This document shows positions 6,267-6,774 of a DNA stretch of 6,774 bases, one piece after another. A program made the position numbers and the translations under genes. The DNA is from Acidobacteriota bacterium. Lineage in GTDB: Bacteria > Acidobacteriota > Thermoanaerobaculia > Gp7-AA8. The notes under the pieces were generated by a model that was not told the origin of the DNA, searched no databases, and worked only from the letters and a program-made list of their open reading frames with translations. Where the stretch lies: positions 729 through 7,502 of the forward strand of contig QHVX01000210.1 of the NCBI GenBank assembly GCA_003222375.1, written 5' to 3'. Position 1 is the first letter of the stretch; the number at the start of each line of letters is the position of its first letter.

Positions 6267-6774
6267 GTGACGGTCCAAACACCAGCAGCGCCGGCTGCCG
6301 AGCAGCAGCCGGCGTTCAGCCTGAACGACCTGCTGATCTACATGGCCAAGCAGGAGGCTTCCGATCTCCATCTGAAGCCGATGCGGCCGCCGCTGGTGCG
6401 TATTCGCGGCAAGCTCATTCCGATCAAGACCGATCCGCTCAAGCCGGCGGACCTGGAGAAAATGCTGCTGCCGATCCTCAACAAACCGCAGCGCGAGAAG
6501 TTCGACGCGAATCTGTCGGTCGACATCGGCTACGGCGTTCCCGGCGTGGCGCGATTCCGCGCGAACCTCTACATGCAGCGCGGGACGGTCGGCGGCGTGT
6601 TCCGCCGCATTCCGATTCAGATCATCGGCATCGATCAGCTCGAGCTGCCGCGCGTCATTCACGATATGACGCAGGTTCCCGATGGCCTTGTTCTCGTCAC
6701 CGGTCCGACTGGATCCGGCAAGTCGACCACTCTGGCGGCGATGATCTCCGAGATCGCGGAGAAAGAGCCGCTGC
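6267..6774 (+). CDS. pilT: Type IV pilus retraction ATPase PilT-like, N-terminal part (3' end outside window)
   Basis: The frame stays open from GTG 6267 to the window end, giving 169 residues. The N-domain has the PilT pattern: LLIYMAKQEASDLHLKP, LVRIRGKLIPI, DIGYGVPGVARFRAN and VFRRIP, then GLVLVTGPTGSGKSTT with Walker A at 146-154. ASDLHL near the start plus the lack of a PilB-type N1 extension favour PilT/PilU over the extension ATPase PilB. The protein would be a cytoplasmic hexamer that depolymerises the pilus, driving twitching and DNA uptake. The Walker B, Asp and His boxes lie outside. The start is chosen because a TATAAT sits seven bases before it and the upstream frame, though open, runs through the repeat. 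No ribosome site precedes the GTG, consistent with a leaderless message. PilU is the main alternative. Confidence 0.92.
   Translation, partial: MTVQTPAAPAAEQQPAFSLNDLLIYMAKQEASDLHLKPMRPPLVRIRGKLIPIKTDPLKPADLEKMLLPILNKPQREKFDANLSVDIGYGVPGVARFRANLYMQRGTVGGVFRRIPIQIIGIDQLELPRVIHDMTQVPDGLVLVTGPTGSGKSTTLAAMISEIAEKEPL

Overview
This is a GC-rich, densely packed bacterial chromosomal window. The genes are housekeeping ones: thioredoxin reductase, de novo pyrimidine synthesis, a membrane-anchored murein peptidase, a receiver protein and a type IV pilus ATPase. An M23 peptidase (outer-membrane type of envelope maintenance) beside PilT, together with a PyrR/PyrB/PyrC cluster, fits a Gram-negative such as an Acidobacteriota-like soil or metagenomic lineage. 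That taxonomic guess is an inference with low confidence.

Layout. Positions 1-177 hold the 3' end of trxB. It overlaps a large Rossmann-fold protein of unknown substrate (141-1886, +). A convergent M23 peptidase gene (2837-1959, -) follows. The whole gap between these two stop codons is a long hairpin made of inverted 7-bp tandem repeats. The M23 gene has a clear sigma70-type promoter on the minus strand. The 227-bp divergent region 2838-3064 holds that promoter and a structured leader for the pyr genes.

From 3065 to 6194 runs a tight + strand operon: pyrR (3065-3601), pyrB (3603-4535), pyrC (4532-5820) and a stand-alone response-regulator receiver (5817-6194). It has a 1-nt gap and then two ATGA overlaps. 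PyrR would sense UMP/UTP, PyrB makes carbamoyl-aspartate and PyrC makes dihydroorotate. pyrC is broken: all its metal ligands are present, but about 28 nt covering the conserved APFGI-x-G-x-ET loop are missing near 5489-5493, which shifts the frame. This is either a real lesion or an assembly error.

A second inverted heptamer array, different in sequence but alike in build, begins inside the receiver gene's stop codon (6188-6253). A TATAAT box follows immediately, then a GTG start of pilT (6267 to beyond the window end) at the spacing expected for a leaderless transcript.

The most interesting signals are the two heptamer inverted-repeat arrays fused to stop codons, the pyrC lesion, and the apparently leaderless, repeat-abutting pilT start.
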